From positions 2,914,001-2,978,000 of the forward strand of contig NC_008786.1 in assembly GCF_000015565.1 (NCBI RefSeq): a stretch of DNA of 64,000 nt, given 5' to 3'. Shown here piece by piece: positions 27,151-37,007 of the stretch. Under the pieces are notes generated by a model. It was not told where the DNA came from and made no database searches. It worked only from the letters and a program-made list of their open reading frames with translations. Every line of letters begins with the position of its first letter. The stretch's first letter is position 1. This DNA comes from Verminephrobacter eiseniae EF01-2 (lineage in GTDB: Bacteria; Pseudomonadota; Gammaproteobacteria; Burkholderiales; Burkholderiaceae_C). Position numbers and translations under genes: made by a program.

Positions 27151-27822
27151 ATGGACTACACCTTCCAGTTCGGTTCGGTGTGGGCTGCGCTGCCCCGACT
27201 CGCGCAGGGCGCGCAATTGACGGTGCTGCTATCGCTCGCCGCCATCGCGATCGGGCTGGCCATCGGCGTGCTGTGCGCGCTCGCGCGGACCTCGCGCCGC
27301 GCCTGGCTGCGCTGGCCCGCTGCGGTCTACGTCGAGTCGATCCGCAACACGCCTTTCCTGATTCAGCTGTTTCTCATCTACTTCGGGCTTGCGTCGCTGG
27401 GCCTGCGGCTCGATCCGATCGATGCGGCGCTCGTCGGCATGTCCATCAACTGCGGCGCGTATGCAACCGAGATCGTGCGCGCAGGCATCGACGCCATTGC
27501 GGGCGGCCAACTCGAGGCGGCGCATGCGCTGGGCTTTCCCGTGCCCGCCATCGTGCGCCATGTGATTGTTTTTCCTGCGCTGCGCGCGGTCTTCCCCGCC
27601 CTGGCAAGCCAGTTCCTCCTGGTGATGCTCGGCTCGGCGGTCGTGTCGACGATTTCGGTCGAGGAGCTCACGGGCGTGGCGCATCTCATCGAAACCGAAA
27701 ACTTTCGCCCCTTCGAGGTCTACATCGTCGTGACGGGCATCTACCTGGCCATCGCGTTTTCGCTCAAACTGGTGTTCGCCGCCGTCGAGCGCTTTTACTT
27801 TCAGTCGCGGGGGCGCGCATGA
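27151..27822 (+). CDS. Polar amino-acid type ABC transporter permease 1
   Basis: The 223-residue inner-membrane protein has about five hydrophobic helices and the His/Glu/Gln permease signature (VESIRNTPFLIQLFLIYFGL; EAAHALGFPVPAIVRHVIVF). It follows the aldolase gene after five bases and overlaps permease 2 by four bases (ATGA). Together they should form the heterodimeric channel for the linked binding protein. Confidence 0.9.
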   Translation: MDYTFQFGSVWAALPRLAQGAQLTVLLSLAAIAIGLAIGVLCALARTSRRAWLRWPAAVYVESIRNTPFLIQLFLIYFGLASLGLRLDPIDAALVGMSINCGAYATEIVRAGIDAIAGGQLEAAHALGFPVPAIVRHVIVFPALRAVFPALASQFLLVMLGSAVVSTISVEELTGVAHLIETENFRPFEVYIVVTGIYLAIAFSLKLVFAAVERFYFQSRGRA

Positions 27823-28469
27823 TCCGCGACTTCGGCAGCGTCGAATTCCTCTACCTGCTGGCCGCGATGCGCTGGACGCTCGGCCTGTCGGTGCTGGCCT
27901 TCGTCTGTGGCGGCATCGTGGGCCTGGTGCTGGCGCTCGCGCGCGTCGCGCCCGTCGCGCCGCTGCGCTGGCTTGCAGCGGGCTACATACAGCTGTTCCA
28001 GGCCACGCCACTGCTGATGCTGCTGTTTCTCGTGTTCTTCGGTCTGGCCCTGTTCGACCTGGGCCAGAGCGCCTTTCTTTCGGTGACCATCGCATTGACC
28101 TGCTACGCCAGCGCGTACTTCGGCGAAATCTGGCGCGGCTCGATACAGTCCGTGCCGCAGACGCAATGGCAAGGCTCGGCGGCCCTCGGGTTCTCCTACC
28201 TCGAACAGATGCGACATGTGGTGCTGCCGCAATCAGTGCGCATCGCCACGCCACCGACCGTGGGATTCATGGTCCAGTTGGTGAAGAACACCTCGCTGGC
28301 CTCGATCATCGGCATGCACGAACTCGCCCACGCCGCGCAGTACGTCAACAACGTCACCCTCCGGCCGATCCTCGTCTACGGGGTGGTCGGCGCGATGTAC
28401 TTCGCTGTCTGCTGGCCCCTGTACATGCTGTCGCGGCGGCTGGAGAAAAAGTTCAATGCCAATCGTTGA
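27819..28469 (+). CDS. Polar amino-acid type ABC transporter permease 2
   Basis: The 216-residue permease carries IQLFQATPLLMLLFLVFFGL and the EAA-loop variant QWQGSAALGFSYLEQMRHVV. The start is the ATG overlapping the previous stop. Its 3' end overlaps the ATPase gene by 14 bases. Same family as its neighbour but clearly diverged, as is normal for heterodimers. Confidence 0.9.
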   Translation: MIRDFGSVEFLYLLAAMRWTLGLSVLAFVCGGIVGLVLALARVAPVAPLRWLAAGYIQLFQATPLLMLLFLVFFGLALFDLGQSAFLSVTIALTCYASAYFGEIWRGSIQSVPQTQWQGSAALGFSYLEQMRHVVLPQSVRIATPPTVGFMVQLVKNTSLASIIGMHELAHAAQYVNNVTLRPILVYGVVGAMYFAVCWPLYMLSRRLEKKFNANR

Positions 28470-29187
28470 GATCTCTTGCCTGCGCAAGCAATTCGGCCAG
28501 GCCACGGTGCTCGACGGCGTTGATCTGCAGGTGGCCGAGGGCGAGGTGGTCGCCATCATCGGACGCTCGGGCTCCGGCAAGAGCACGCTGCTGCGCTGCA
28601 TCAACGGCCTCGAACGCATCGACGGCGGCAGCATCGTCGCCGACGGCATGCAGGTGCAGCCATCGAGCCTGCGCGCGGTGCGCCGCTCGGTCGGCATGAT
28701 CTTCCAGAGTTTCAACCTCTTTGCGCACCTGAGCGCGCTCGAGAACGTCGCGCTGCCGCAGATGGTGATCCACAGGACGCCGAAAGCCGTGGCGCGCGCG
28801 AACGCCGCGCGGCTGCTCGAGCGCGTGGGCCTGTCGGCGCGTGCCGACGCCTATCCCGCCAAACTCTCCGGCGGCCAGCAGCAGCGAGTGGCCATTGCCC
28901 GGGCGCTGGCGCTGGAGCCGCGCATCCTGTTGTGCGACGAGATCACCTCGGCGCTCGATCCCGAGATGGTCGGCGAGGTGTTGGACGTGGTCGCGGAACT
29001 CGCCCGTGGCGGCATGACGATGATGCTGGTGACCCACGAGATGGGCTTTGCGCGCCAGGCCGCAGACCGGCTGGTGTTCATGCACGCGGGCAAGGTCTGC
29101 GAACAGGGAACGCCCGGCGCGATGCTGGACCATCCCGCGACGCAGCCACTGCAGCAGTTCGTCCAATCCATACGCCACAAGGGCTGA
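28456..29187 (+). CDS. Polar amino-acid type ABC transporter ATPase
   Basis: The 243-residue protein has Walker A GRSGSGKSTLLRCING, Q-loop GMIFQSFNLFAHLS, signature LSGGQQQRVAIARALAL, Walker B ILLCDEITSALDPE and switch histidine MLVTHEMGFA. The wording is that of the GlnQ/HisP group. The start lies inside the end of permease 2, so expression is coupled. Confidence 0.93.
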   Translation: MPIVEISCLRKQFGQATVLDGVDLQVAEGEVVAIIGRSGSGKSTLLRCINGLERIDGGSIVADGMQVQPSSLRAVRRSVGMIFQSFNLFAHLSALENVALPQMVIHRTPKAVARANAARLLERVGLSARADAYPAKLSGGQQQRVAIARALALEPRILLCDEITSALDPEMVGEVLDVVAELARGGMTMMLVTHEMGFARQAADRLVFMHAGKVCEQGTPGAMLDHPATQPLQQFVQSIRHKG

Positions 29188-29223
29188 ACGCCCGCGCCGT
29201 TTTCATCGCAAGGAGACAAACCA

Positions 29224-30021
29224 ATGACTTCGACATTCCCTTCCCGCGTCTGGCGCGCGCTCGCGGCCGTGCTGCTGCTTGCCGCCGCGCACGCGGCCGG
29301 CGCAGTCACCGTCGACGAGATCATCAAGCGCGGCAAACTGCTGGTGGCCATCGACACCAACAATCCGCCATGGGGACAGATGAATGCCTCGATGCAGCCC
29401 GAAGGCATCGATGTCGGCGTGGCGAATCTGATGGCCAAGTACATGGGCGTGCCGCTCGAGATCGTGCCGGTCACCAGCCAGAACCGCATTCCGTTCATCG
29501 TCACCGGCAAGGCCGATGTGGTGATGGCCACTCTGACGATCACGCCCCAGCGCGCGTTGCAGATCTGGTACTCCATCCCGTATGCCTTGCAGGACAGCGT
29601 CATCATGACCACCGACAACAGTCCGATCAAGAGTTTCGATGACCTCAACGGCAAGCGCGTGTCGGTCGTGCGCGGCGCGATCCAGGATGCCCTGGTCACC
29701 CGCATGGCCCCGCGCGCGCAGATGCAGCGTTTCGACAACGACGCCTCGACGATCCAGGCGCTGGTCGCCGGGCAGGTCGATGCGAGCGCCACCGGCTTTC
29801 TCATTCCGGCGCAGACGACCAAGGCCAACCCGGGCAAGACCTATGTGTCGCGCCTGAAACTCGGCACGCAGCACATCGGCATCGGCATGAAGCGCAACAG
29901 CCCCGACCTGCTGCAGTGGACCAACACCTTCATCTACCATATCCGTGCCAACGGCGAACTCTCGGACCTGTTCAAGCAGTACTTCGGCATGCCGCTGCCA
30001 AACGACATGCCCTCGTTCTGA
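29224..30021 (+). CDS. Periplasmic solute-binding protein (family 3)
   Basis: The 265-residue protein has a Sec signal peptide (VWRALAAVLLLAAAHAAGA) and the bacterial extracellular solute-binding family 3 fold: GKLLVAIDTNNPPWGQM, GIDVGVANLMAKYMGV, ADVVMATLTITPQRA and a C-terminal GELSDLFKQYFGMPLP. A purine-rich AAGGAGACAAACC precedes the ATG. It is the receptor for the two permeases and the ATPase upstream; the ligand is unknown. Confidence 0.93.
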   Translation: MTSTFPSRVWRALAAVLLLAAAHAAGAVTVDEIIKRGKLLVAIDTNNPPWGQMNASMQPEGIDVGVANLMAKYMGVPLEIVPVTSQNRIPFIVTGKADVVMATLTITPQRALQIWYSIPYALQDSVIMTTDNSPIKSFDDLNGKRVSVVRGAIQDALVTRMAPRAQMQRFDNDASTIQALVAGQVDASATGFLIPAQTTKANPGKTYVSRLKLGTQHIGIGMKRNSPDLLQWTNTFIYHIRANGELSDLFKQYFGMPLPNDMPSF

Positions 30022-30148
30022 GCCCAGTGACCGCATACCGCCATCCTGCGCGCACGGCGCGCGCCACCTGCATCGGCATGAGCGCCGAACCCATGGTCCG
30101 TGAGGTGCTGGCGCGTGTCGGCGCTGCCATCTGAACAGACGGTTTCCA

Positions 30149-31006
30149 ATGCCCTCCAGCGCCGCGCCCCTGACCCTCGAAGCGCTCAAGGAACTCGTGA
30201 CCCAGCGTTTCGACGGCCTGCCGGTGCGTCTGCAGGCTGCGGCGCGCCATCTCGTCGACCATCCCAACGCTGCGGCAGTGGACACCATCAAGTCGCTGTC
30301 GGGCGCCGCCGGCCTGCAACCGTCGGTGCTCATGCGACTGGCCAAGACGCTCGGCTACTCGGGTTTTTCCGAAATGCAGTCGGTGTTCCGCGATGCGTTG
30401 TTGTCGCAGACCCAGAGCTATGGCGAGCGAATGCGCACCCGGGGCCGCCGTGCCACGGCGCCGCAGGCGTCCGGCGACATGCTGCGACTGCTGTGCGAAG
30501 GTTCCATCGAATCGCTGCAGGGCTTGCGCGACGCCATCGATGCGCAGTCGCTGCGCGACGCCATCGAGATCCTGGCAGGCGCGCGATCGATCCATGTGTT
30601 GGGACTGCGCCGCGCCTGGCCTATCGCCACCTACCTGGTCTATCTTCTTTCGCGCAGTCGCCGGGTCGTGCGGCTGCTGGGCGGCATGGCCGGCATGCTG
30701 CCCGACGAGGTGCAGGCGCTGCAGCCGGGCGATGTTCTCGTCGCCATCAGTTTCCATCCTTTCCATGCCGACACGGTGGCGGCCGTCGAGCGCGCGCATG
30801 CGCAGGGCGTTTCGGTGGTGGCGCTCACCGATGGAGCACTTTCGCCGTTTGCGCGCCATGCGCGGACGGTGCTGGAGGTGCGTGACGCCGAGATCGCAGG
30901 CTTTCGCACGGTGGCCGCATCGATGGCCTTGTGCCATGGCTTGGCGGTCGGCCTGGTGATGAAAGAAGAATCGGGCGCAGCGCGCGGCAAACGCCATCGA
31001 TCCTGA
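30149..31006 (+). CDS. RpiR-family transcriptional regulator (HTH plus SIS)
   Basis: The 285-residue protein has an N-terminal RpiR helix-turn-helix (LQAAARHLVDHPNAAAVDTI; AGLQPSVLMRLAKTLGYSG) and a C-terminal SIS phosphosugar-binding domain (residues about 135-265: SIHVLGLRRAWPIATYLVY; VLVAISFHPFHADTV). It probably controls the aldolase-transporter cluster directly upstream, sensing a phosphorylated intermediate, and this supports a phosphosugar-like substrate for the aldolase. The 127 bases before it hold no gene. Confidence 0.9.
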   Translation: MPSSAAPLTLEALKELVTQRFDGLPVRLQAAARHLVDHPNAAAVDTIKSLSGAAGLQPSVLMRLAKTLGYSGFSEMQSVFRDALLSQTQSYGERMRTRGRRATAPQASGDMLRLLCEGSIESLQGLRDAIDAQSLRDAIEILAGARSIHVLGLRRAWPIATYLVYLLSRSRRVVRLLGGMAGMLPDEVQALQPGDVLVAISFHPFHADTVAAVERAHAQGVSVVALTDGALSPFARHARTVLEVRDAEIAGFRTVAASMALCHGLAVGLVMKEESGAARGKRHRS

Positions 31007-31093
31007 GCCTGCCAGAGCCGTCCGGTCCAGGCGCGCCTGGCCGGAGTCCGTCAGGTCGTCGACATGCCCGGGGTCAGCGCGCCGCCCCTGCGT

Positions 31094-31927
31094 TCAGACC
31101 TCGGCGCGGAACACATGCCTGGCGTAGATCTTCTCGGATTCGGTCAAACGGCCATGGCCCAGTTCGGTCAGGACATGGAACAGCAAGGATCGATCGACGT
31201 TCGCGTCGATACGCTTGGCCGCGTGGTTCACGGTGCCGGTCAGGGGCGCAGTCTGCTGATCGATAAATGCCTTGACCGCTGCTTCGATCCGCACACGGTC
31301 GATCAGATCGATGGCCTGGCCCGACGCGGCGACCGACTGTTGCGCCGGCGCCGACTGGCCAGACGGGGCATACCGGAGGACTTGCGCAAGCTCCGCCTGC
31401 CCGAGCAGGCCCACACGATCTGCCCTGCAGGCGATCTCGGCACTTCGATGGCGGGCAACACCGGTTGCAGGATCTTCCACCCCCAGCACGGCAATACGAA
31501 CCCCGTGCTTTTTTGCCATATCGATGCCGACAGCCAGGTCGCTGTCGCCAGTCACCAAGACGGCATCACAGATGGCGTGATGACCAGCCAGTTCGAGCAG
31601 ATCGGTGGCGATCAGGGACGCAATGTCCCTTTGCTGGTCTCGGCCGTTGATCGTGCCGGCGCGAAACTGCACGTCATCGATGTTGGCCAGGGATCGCTGT
31701 TGAGGCGTGAAGCCGTTGGCCATCACGCCGTCATACCAGTAGACACGCAGCAGTTCTTTGCGGGTCAGATCCAGCGTAGAGCGTGATTTATCCAGCAGCG
31801 CCTCGATGAGGCCGGCCGGATCGACGATATCCAGGTCGGCCCGCGAGGTGCTTGCCCGGTTGCTGACGATGTCGATGGCCTGGCGAAAAAGGTAGTCGGC
31901 ATCGACCATCACGACGAAGCGATTCAT
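31094..31927 (-). CDS. NYN-domain (PIN-like) putative ribonuclease
   Basis: The 277-residue protein begins with RFVVMVDADYLFRQA and carries DAVLVTGDSDLAVGIDMAKK, the acidic residues that define NYN/LabA-like nuclease domains. YWYDGVMANGFTPQQRSL is the expected linker between the two acidic motifs. The C-terminal 90 residues (IDLIDRVRIEAAVKAFIDQQ onward) form a helical domain of unknown role. GGGAGAGCAAAA before the ATG decides the start. It is divergent from rho. Confidence 0.82.
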   Translation of the reverse strand: MNRFVVMVDADYLFRQAIDIVSNRASTSRADLDIVDPAGLIEALLDKSRSTLDLTRKELLRVYWYDGVMANGFTPQQRSLANIDDVQFRAGTINGRDQQRDIASLIATDLLELAGHHAICDAVLVTGDSDLAVGIDMAKKHGVRIAVLGVEDPATGVARHRSAEIACRADRVGLLGQAELAQVLRYAPSGQSAPAQQSVAASGQAIDLIDRVRIEAAVKAFIDQQTAPLTGTVNHAAKRIDANVDRSLLFHVLTELGHGRLTESEKIYARHVFRAEV

Positions 31928-32309
31928 TTTTGCTCTCCCAAAAATAGATAAGCCCCCTGGCGCGGGGGGCAGATGTTGGCCGGGCCCGGACAGATAAGGA
32001 AGGGCCCGGCCAGCCGGGGCGAAAGTATATGTGGCCGAATGCCGGTGCGACCGTCCAGAGGGCAGGGCGGTGCGCAAAAGACAAGCCCGCTGCGGCCATC
32101 TGTTTCTGCCGTTCGATGGCCATGCACCACGTTGGGCAGGGCGCCGGGTATTTTTCCTGCCATAATCGCGCCCAGACCATCGGCCTGCATAGACATCGGC
32201 AGCCGAACCGGGATCCCCTCAGGGCCGGATCTGCAAGCAGCAGTTCATCCGCCCCCGGATCACCATCCCCCGCCCCAAGATCCCACCCGCTGCGCCAAAG
32301 AGCCCATCC
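31928..32309. promoter_or_regulatory. Divergent promoter region between the NYN gene and rho
   Basis: These 382 bases have no credible gene. A CATAAT hexamer at 32161-32166, after a T-rich stretch, could be a -10 element for rho, although no good -35 with normal spacing is seen. GC-rich inverted segments around 31960-32020 may form structure in one of the 5' leaders. Confidence 0.35.
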
Positions 32310-33572
32310 ATGCACTTAAACGAACTCAAGGCACTGCATGTGTCTGAAGTCCTCAAGCAAGCTGAAGACCTCGAAATCGAAAACACCGGCCGCATGCGCA
32401 AGCAGGAGCTGATGTTTGCCATCATCAAAAAGCGCGCCAAAACGGGCGAGCAGGTGTTTGCCGACGGCGTTCTGGAAATCCTGCCTGACGGATTCGGCTT
32501 TCTGCGCAGCCCCGACACCAGTTTCACCGCCAGCACCGATGACATCTACATCTCGCCCAGCCAGGTGCGCCGCTTCAACCTGCACACGGGCGACATGATC
32601 GAAGGCGAGGTGCGCACGCCCAAGGATGGCGAGCGCTACTTTGCCCTGACCAAGCTCGACGCCGTCAACGGCGGCCCGCCCGAGCAGAACAAGCACAAGG
32701 TGATGTTCGAGAACCTGACGCCGCTGTTCCCCAAGGAGCAGATGCGGCTGGAGCGCGAAATCAAGGGCGAGGAGAACATCACCGGCCGCATCATCGACAT
32801 CATTGCGCCGCTGGGTCGCGGCCAGCGCGCGCTGATCGTGGCCCCGCCCAAGAGCGGCAAGACGGTGATGATGCAGCACATCGCGCACGCGATCACGGCC
32901 AACAACCCCGATGTGCACCTGATGGTGCTGCTGGTCGATGAGCGCCCGGAAGAAGTGACCGAGATGCAGCGCACGGTCAAGGGCGAGATCATCGCCTCGA
33001 CCTTCGACGAGCCCGCTGCGCGCCATGTGCATGTGGCCGAAATGGTGATCGAGCGCGCCAAGCGCCTGGTCGAGCTCAAGAAAGACGTGGTGATCCTGCT
33101 GGACTCCATCACCCGCCTGGCCCGCGCCTACAACAACGTGGTGCCCTCGTCGGGCAAGGTGCTGTCCGGCGGGGTCGATGCCGCCGCCCTGCAACGCCCG
33201 AAGCGCTTTTTCGGCGCCGCGCGCAAGGTCGAAGAAGGCGGCTCGCTGACCATCATCGCCACGGCGCTGGTCGACACCGGCAGCCGCATGGACGAAGTGA
33301 TCTTTGAAGAATTCAAGGGCACCGGCAACTGCGAAATCCACCTGAACCGCCGCCTGTACGAAAAGCGCGTATTCCCCGCGATCGAACTGAACAAGAGCGG
33401 CACGCGGCGCGAAGAACTGCTGCTGGCGCCCGAGATCCTGCAAAAGACCCGCATCCTGCGCCAGTTCATGTACAGCATGGATGAAATCGAGTCCATGGAA
33501 CTGATGATCAAGAACATGAAGGCCACCAAGACCAATGTGGACTTCTTCGACATGATGCGCCGGGGCGGGTGA
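32310..33572 (+). CDS. rho: Transcription termination factor Rho
   Basis: At 420 residues this is a standard-length Rho. The N-terminal helical and cold-shock RNA-binding domains include [18 protein letters not shown] and [19 protein letters not shown]. The ATPase core carries Walker [13 protein letters not shown], Walker [17 protein letters not shown], the Q-loop [12 protein letters not shown] and the R-loop [11 protein letters not shown]. The hexamer loads on C-rich RNA and ends transcription; it should be essential. In many relatives trxA precedes rho, and here it does not. Confidence 0.98.
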   Translation: MHLNELKALHVSEVLKQAEDLEIENTGRMRKQELMFAIIKKRAKTGEQVFADGVLEILPDGFGFLRSPDTSFTASTDDIYISPSQVRRFNLHTGDMIEGEVRTPKDGERYFALTKLDAVNGGPPEQNKHKVMFENLTPLFPKEQMRLEREIKGEENITGRIIDIIAPLGRGQRALIVAPPKSGKTVMMQHIAHAITANNPDVHLMVLLVDERPEEVTEMQRTVKGEIIASTFDEPAARHVHVAEMVIERAKRLVELKKDVVILLDSITRLARAYNNVVPSSGKVLSGGVDAAALQRPKRFFGAARKVEEGGSLTIIATALVDTGSRMDEVIFEEFKGTGNCEIHLNRRLYEKRVFPAIELNKSGTRREELLLAPEILQKTRILRQFMYSMDEIESMELMIKNMKATKTNVDFFDMMRRGG

Positions 33573-33593
33573 AGCCCGTCGCGGTCGAGCCGG

Positions 33594-34511
33594 TCATTCA
33601 CCGGGCGGCATGGCCAGCCGCCGCTCACTTTCGAACACCCGCCGCTCACCGCTGAGCGGATCGACGAACTCCAGCGCGCGCGCCAGCAACTGCAATGGCC
33701 GCGAATAGTCCCCCGGGGGCGGGTCGTCGACCACCGGGTAGAACGGATCGTTGCGCAGCGGCAAGCCCAGGGCCGCCATATGCACCCGCAGCTGATGCCG
33801 CTTTCCGGTGCTCGGGGACAGGCGGTAATGCGCCCAGTCGCCGGCCACCGCCAGCAATTGCATATGGGTGTGGCTGTTGGGCGGGCCCGGCACCTCCTGC
33901 ATGCGAAAGAACTGCGGGCCAGGCTCGATGCGGCTCGTGTGATCGCGGGGGAAAACCACGTCGGCGCGCCAGGGCGCAATCGCCTCGTAATGCTTGGTGA
34001 TCCGCCGCTCGCGAAACAGGGCCTGGTACGCGCCCCGGGTGCATTGCTGCACCGACAGCAGGACCAGCCCGGCGGTATCGCGGTCGATGCGGTGCACGGG
34101 CGACAACTGCGGCAAGCCCAGTTGGCGCTTCAGGCGCACCAGCAGCGTGTGCTGCAGGTAGCGGCCCGAGGGCGTCACCGGCATGAAGTGCGGCTTGTCG
34201 GCCACCACCAGATGCGGGTCTTGGTGCAGCAGCGTCGGGGCAAACGGCAGCACCGGCTCGGCGCTCAGGCTGCGGTAGTAATACAGGCGCAGGCCGCCCT
34301 CGAACGGCTGCTCGGGCGCAACGCACCGGCCGCGCTCATCGACCACATCGCCGGCGTGCATGCGCTGGCGCCACTGCTCGCGCGCCACCATCGGCAAGCG
34401 CTGCGCGAGAAAGTCCAGCATGCTGCCCTGGCCCCGCGTCGGCAGCACCACGCAACTGGGGCTGACGCCGGCGCGCACCGGCAGGACCTGGGGATGGCGC
34501 GGGTTGTGCAT
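33594..34511 (-). CDS. RluA-family pseudouridine synthase
   Basis: The roughly 305-residue protein carries the RluA catalytic motif SPVHRIDRDTAGLVLLS, with the invariant Asp, plus DPHLVVADKPHFMPVTPSG and the C-terminal TGKRHQLRVHMAALGLPLRND. The N-terminal region (MLDFLAQRLPMVAREQWRQR) resembles an S4-type RNA-binding segment. It isomerises uridine in rRNA or tRNA; the exact site cannot be told. The start is uncertain, with further in-frame ATGs 9 and 30 codons upstream and no strong ribosome binding site. It converges on rho. Confidence 0.85.
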   Translation of the reverse strand: MHNPRHPQVLPVRAGVSPSCVVLPTRGQGSMLDFLAQRLPMVAREQWRQRMHAGDVVDERGRCVAPEQPFEGGLRLYYYRSLSAEPVLPFAPTLLHQDPHLVVADKPHFMPVTPSGRYLQHTLLVRLKRQLGLPQLSPVHRIDRDTAGLVLLSVQQCTRGAYQALFRERRITKHYEAIAPWRADVVFPRDHTSRIEPGPQFFRMQEVPGPPNSHTHMQLLAVAGDWAHYRLSPSTGKRHQLRVHMAALGLPLRNDPFYPVVDDPPPGDYSRPLQLLARALEFVDPLSGERRVFESERRLAMPPGE

Positions 34512-34662
34512 GGCGTGCAGCTTTACTCGGGCTTGCATGGCGCGGCGCGTCACCCACGGCGTATGAAACCGGGGCAGCCCACGGCCAGGGGCGCCGCGCA
34601 ACCGGCTTTGCCAAGCCGCTGGCGGCGTCCCGGGCAGGGGCCGCAGCCGGTCTGCGGGTGTT

Positions 34663-35502
34663 TCACCTGAACAAATCCAGCAAAAATGCCTGCACCGGCT
34701 GTCGCGCTGCGCGCAGGTTCAGCACGGTGTGCGGTGCGCCAGGCAGGAGCACCACGCTGGCATCGGGATGGTCCTCGAAGGCTTGCGCGCAATGCCCCCG
34801 GGCGGCGGGGTTTCCCAGCCAGGCGTTGGCCGGTGAAAAGAAGGGGTCTGCTGCGCTGATGACATTGAGCAGCGGTTGCGCTGGCCGGATGGCGGTCTGT
34901 GCGCGCTCGACGAAGTAGTTGTCTTCGCAGCTCCAGGAAAAAATGATCCGCCCGATGAATTCGTCACCGCCATGGCGGGCCACTGCGACCGCCCCCTCAC
35001 TGGTGCCGGCCAGCACCAGACGCCGGGTATCGGCCCAGGGCAGGCGGCGCAGGGCGTCGAGCGCCAGCATGATTTCGGAACTGCGCAGCGCGTGGATTTT
35101 TTCGTAGGCATCCTTGCCCACCGGCGATTGGTAGGTCATGCGCTCAGCCAGCGCGAAGGAGTCCGGCGCCAGGCTGGCAATGCCCAGGCTGCCCAGCCAT
35201 TGCTGCCACTGGGCAATCGCCTCGAGCCCCAGCCCGGACGAGCCATGCAGGAACACCACCACCGGCACCTTGGCGTGCGCCGTCGCCGGAGCGTCTTTCA
35301 GCGGCCCGAGATAGGCGCTGGCGCCGGTGGCGTTGGCGGGCAGGAGCAACTGCGCCCCGGCGATCACGCCCTGCGCCGAAGCCTCGGTGTGCGCCGTGGC
35401 GCGGCCTGCGACGGCGCCCTGGGGCGCTGGTGCTTGTGCATGGGCCCATGCTGCGCTGATGGCCAGCAGTGCGGACAGGGATGGCGCAAACCTTGTTTTC
35501 AT
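34663..35502 (-). CDS. Secreted dienelactone-hydrolase-like alpha/beta hydrolase
   Basis: The 279-residue protein has a signal peptide (SLSALLAISAAWAHAQA) and a hydrolase fold. PVVVFLHGSSGLGLE supplies the oxyanion region, LVLAGTSEGAVAVARHG the nucleophile elbow (GTSEG, Ser), and LLPGAPHTVLNL the catalytic His. CAGGAG seven bases before the ATG supports the start. It lies downstream of scoB on the same strand after a short gap, but a metabolic link is not evident. The substrate is unknown. Confidence 0.78.
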   Translation of the reverse strand: MKTRFAPSLSALLAISAAWAHAQAPAPQGAVAGRATAHTEASAQGVIAGAQLLLPANATGASAYLGPLKDAPATAHAKVPVVVFLHGSSGLGLEAIAQWQQWLGSLGIASLAPDSFALAERMTYQSPVGKDAYEKIHALRSSEIMLALDALRRLPWADTRRLVLAGTSEGAVAVARHGGDEFIGRIIFSWSCEDNYFVERAQTAIRPAQPLLNVISAADPFFSPANAWLGNPAARGHCAQAFEDHPDASVVLLPGAPHTVLNLRAARQPVQAFLLDLFR

Positions 35503-35544
35503 CGCGAAACTCCTGGAGCTCGGCACCGGCGGGCAGCGCGCCCC

Positions 35545-36186
35545 TTACCTGATCAGCGCCACCCCGGTTTTGGATTGAAGGGTCTCGAAACTGACGCCCG
35601 GCGCCAGTTCCACCAGCGCCAGGCCCTGCGGCGTCACGTCGATCACGGCCAGGTCGGTGATGATGCGGTCGACCACGCCCACGCCGGTCAGTGGCAGCGT
35701 GCACCGGGGCAGTATCTTGAGGTCTTCGCTGCCGTCCTTTTTGCGCGCCACATGCTCCATCAGCACGATCACGCGCTTGACGCCGGCCACCAGATCCATC
35801 GCGCCGCCCATGCCCTTGACCATCTTGCCGGGGATCATCCAGTTGGCCAGATCGCCTTTTTCGCTGACCTGCATCGCGCCCAGGATCGACAGGTTGATCT
35901 TGCCGCCCCGGATCATTGCAAAGCTGTCATGGCTGCCAAAGGTCGACGAGCCTTTGATGGTGGTGACGGTCTGCTTGCCGGCGTTGATCAGGTCGGCATC
36001 GACTTCGTCTTCGGTCGGAAACGGGCCGATGCCGAGCATGCCGTTTTCAGACTGTAGCCACACCTCCTTGTCGGCGGGCACGAAGTTGGCCACCAGCGTG
36101 GGGATGCCTATGCCCAGGTTCACGTAAAAACCGTCTTCGAGCTCTTGGGCGGCACGCGCCGCCATCTGGTCTTGACTCCACGACAT
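35545..36186 (-). CDS. scoB: 3-oxoacid CoA-transferase subunit B
   Basis: The 213-residue subunit has the catalytic glutamate motif [10 protein letters not shown] and family segments [17 protein letters not shown] and [17 protein letters not shown]. With subunit A it moves CoA from succinyl-CoA to acetoacetate or a similar 3-oxoacid, which feeds ketone-body or aromatic degradation products into acetyl-CoA. It follows scoA on the same strand after about 36 bases. Confidence 0.95.
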   Translation of the reverse strand: MSWSQDQMAARAAQELEDGFYVNLGIGIPTLVANFVPADKEVWLQSENGMLGIGPFPTEDEVDADLINAGKQTVTTIKGSSTFGSHDSFAMIRGGKINLSILGAMQVSEKGDLANWMIPGKMVKGMGGAMDLVAGVKRVIVLMEHVARKKDGSEDLKILPRCTLPLTGVGVVDRIITDLAVIDVTPQGLALVELAPGVSFETLQSKTGVALIR

Positions 36187-36222
36187 ATCTATTGCTCCGG
36201 GTGTGAGGGTGATGCAGCAGGC

Positions 36223-36930
36223 TCAGGCGCCCGCTTTGGCGCTGATCGTGCGCTTTTCGATGCGCTTTTCGGGGTTCGGGTTGTGCACGATGCGGTGCAC
36301 ATAGATGCCGGGCAGATGCACCTGGTCAGGCTCCATCGCGCCTGTGTCGACCAGCTCTTGCACTTCGGCGATGCAGACCTTGCCGGCCATCGCGGCTGCG
36401 GGGTTGAAGTTGCGCGCCGTCAGACGGAACTGCAGGTTGCCCGAGCGGTCGGCGCGGTGCGCCTTGACCAGCGCCACATCGGGCCGCAGCGCGCGCTCCA
36501 TGACATAGGTTTGGCCGTCGAATTCGCGCAGTTCCTTGCCCTCGGCGACCATGGTGCCGACGCCGGTCTTGGTGAAGAAAGCCGGGATGCCGGCGCCGCC
36601 TGCGCGCAGTTTCTCGGCCAGGGTGCCCTGGGGGGTGAACTCCAACTCCAGCTCGCCCGCCAGGTACTGGCGCTCGAACTCCTTGTTTTCGCCCACATAG
36701 GAGGCAATCATCTTCTTGATCTGGCCGGTGCTCAGCAGCTTGCCCAGGCCAAAGCCGTCGACCCCGGCGTTGTTCGAGATCACGGTCAGGTTTCTGACGC
36801 CCGAATCGCGCAGCGCGTCGATCAGCGCTTCCGGTATGCCGCACAAACCGAAACCACCCACCGCCAGCAGTTGGCCGTCTGCAACCACGCCCGCGAGGGC
36901 CTCGGCTGCGCTGGGGAATAACTTGTTCAC
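36223..36930 (-). CDS. scoA: 3-oxoacid CoA-transferase subunit A
   Basis: The 235-residue subunit shows the glycine-rich CoA site LLAVGGFGLCGIPEALI and SNNAGVDGFGLG, then GNLQFRLTARNFNPAAAMAG. A GTG start is chosen because AAGGAG lies six bases before it; the ATG ten codons upstream precedes that ribosome binding site and would add residues not found in the family. It is the first gene of the scoAB pair. Confidence 0.94.
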   Translation of the reverse strand: MNKLFPSAAEALAGVVADGQLLAVGGFGLCGIPEALIDALRDSGVRNLTVISNNAGVDGFGLGKLLSTGQIKKMIASYVGENKEFERQYLAGELELEFTPQGTLAEKLRAGGAGIPAFFTKTGVGTMVAEGKELREFDGQTYVMERALRPDVALVKAHRADRSGNLQFRLTARNFNPAAAMAGKVCIAEVQELVDTGAMEPDQVHLPGIYVHRIVHNPNPEKRIEKRTISAKAGA

Positions 36931-37007
36931 CACGATCTCCTTGTGAATGGCAACCCGCAACGATACTACGGCGCTGAAGTGGCTTTGCGCGCGACGGGCA
37001 GATCCGG

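Noticed and set aside
30022-30148. A short frame of 18 codons (MSAEPMVREVLARVGAAI) between the binding protein and the RpiR gene
   Set aside because: It has no ribosome binding site and no recognisable family; too short to support.
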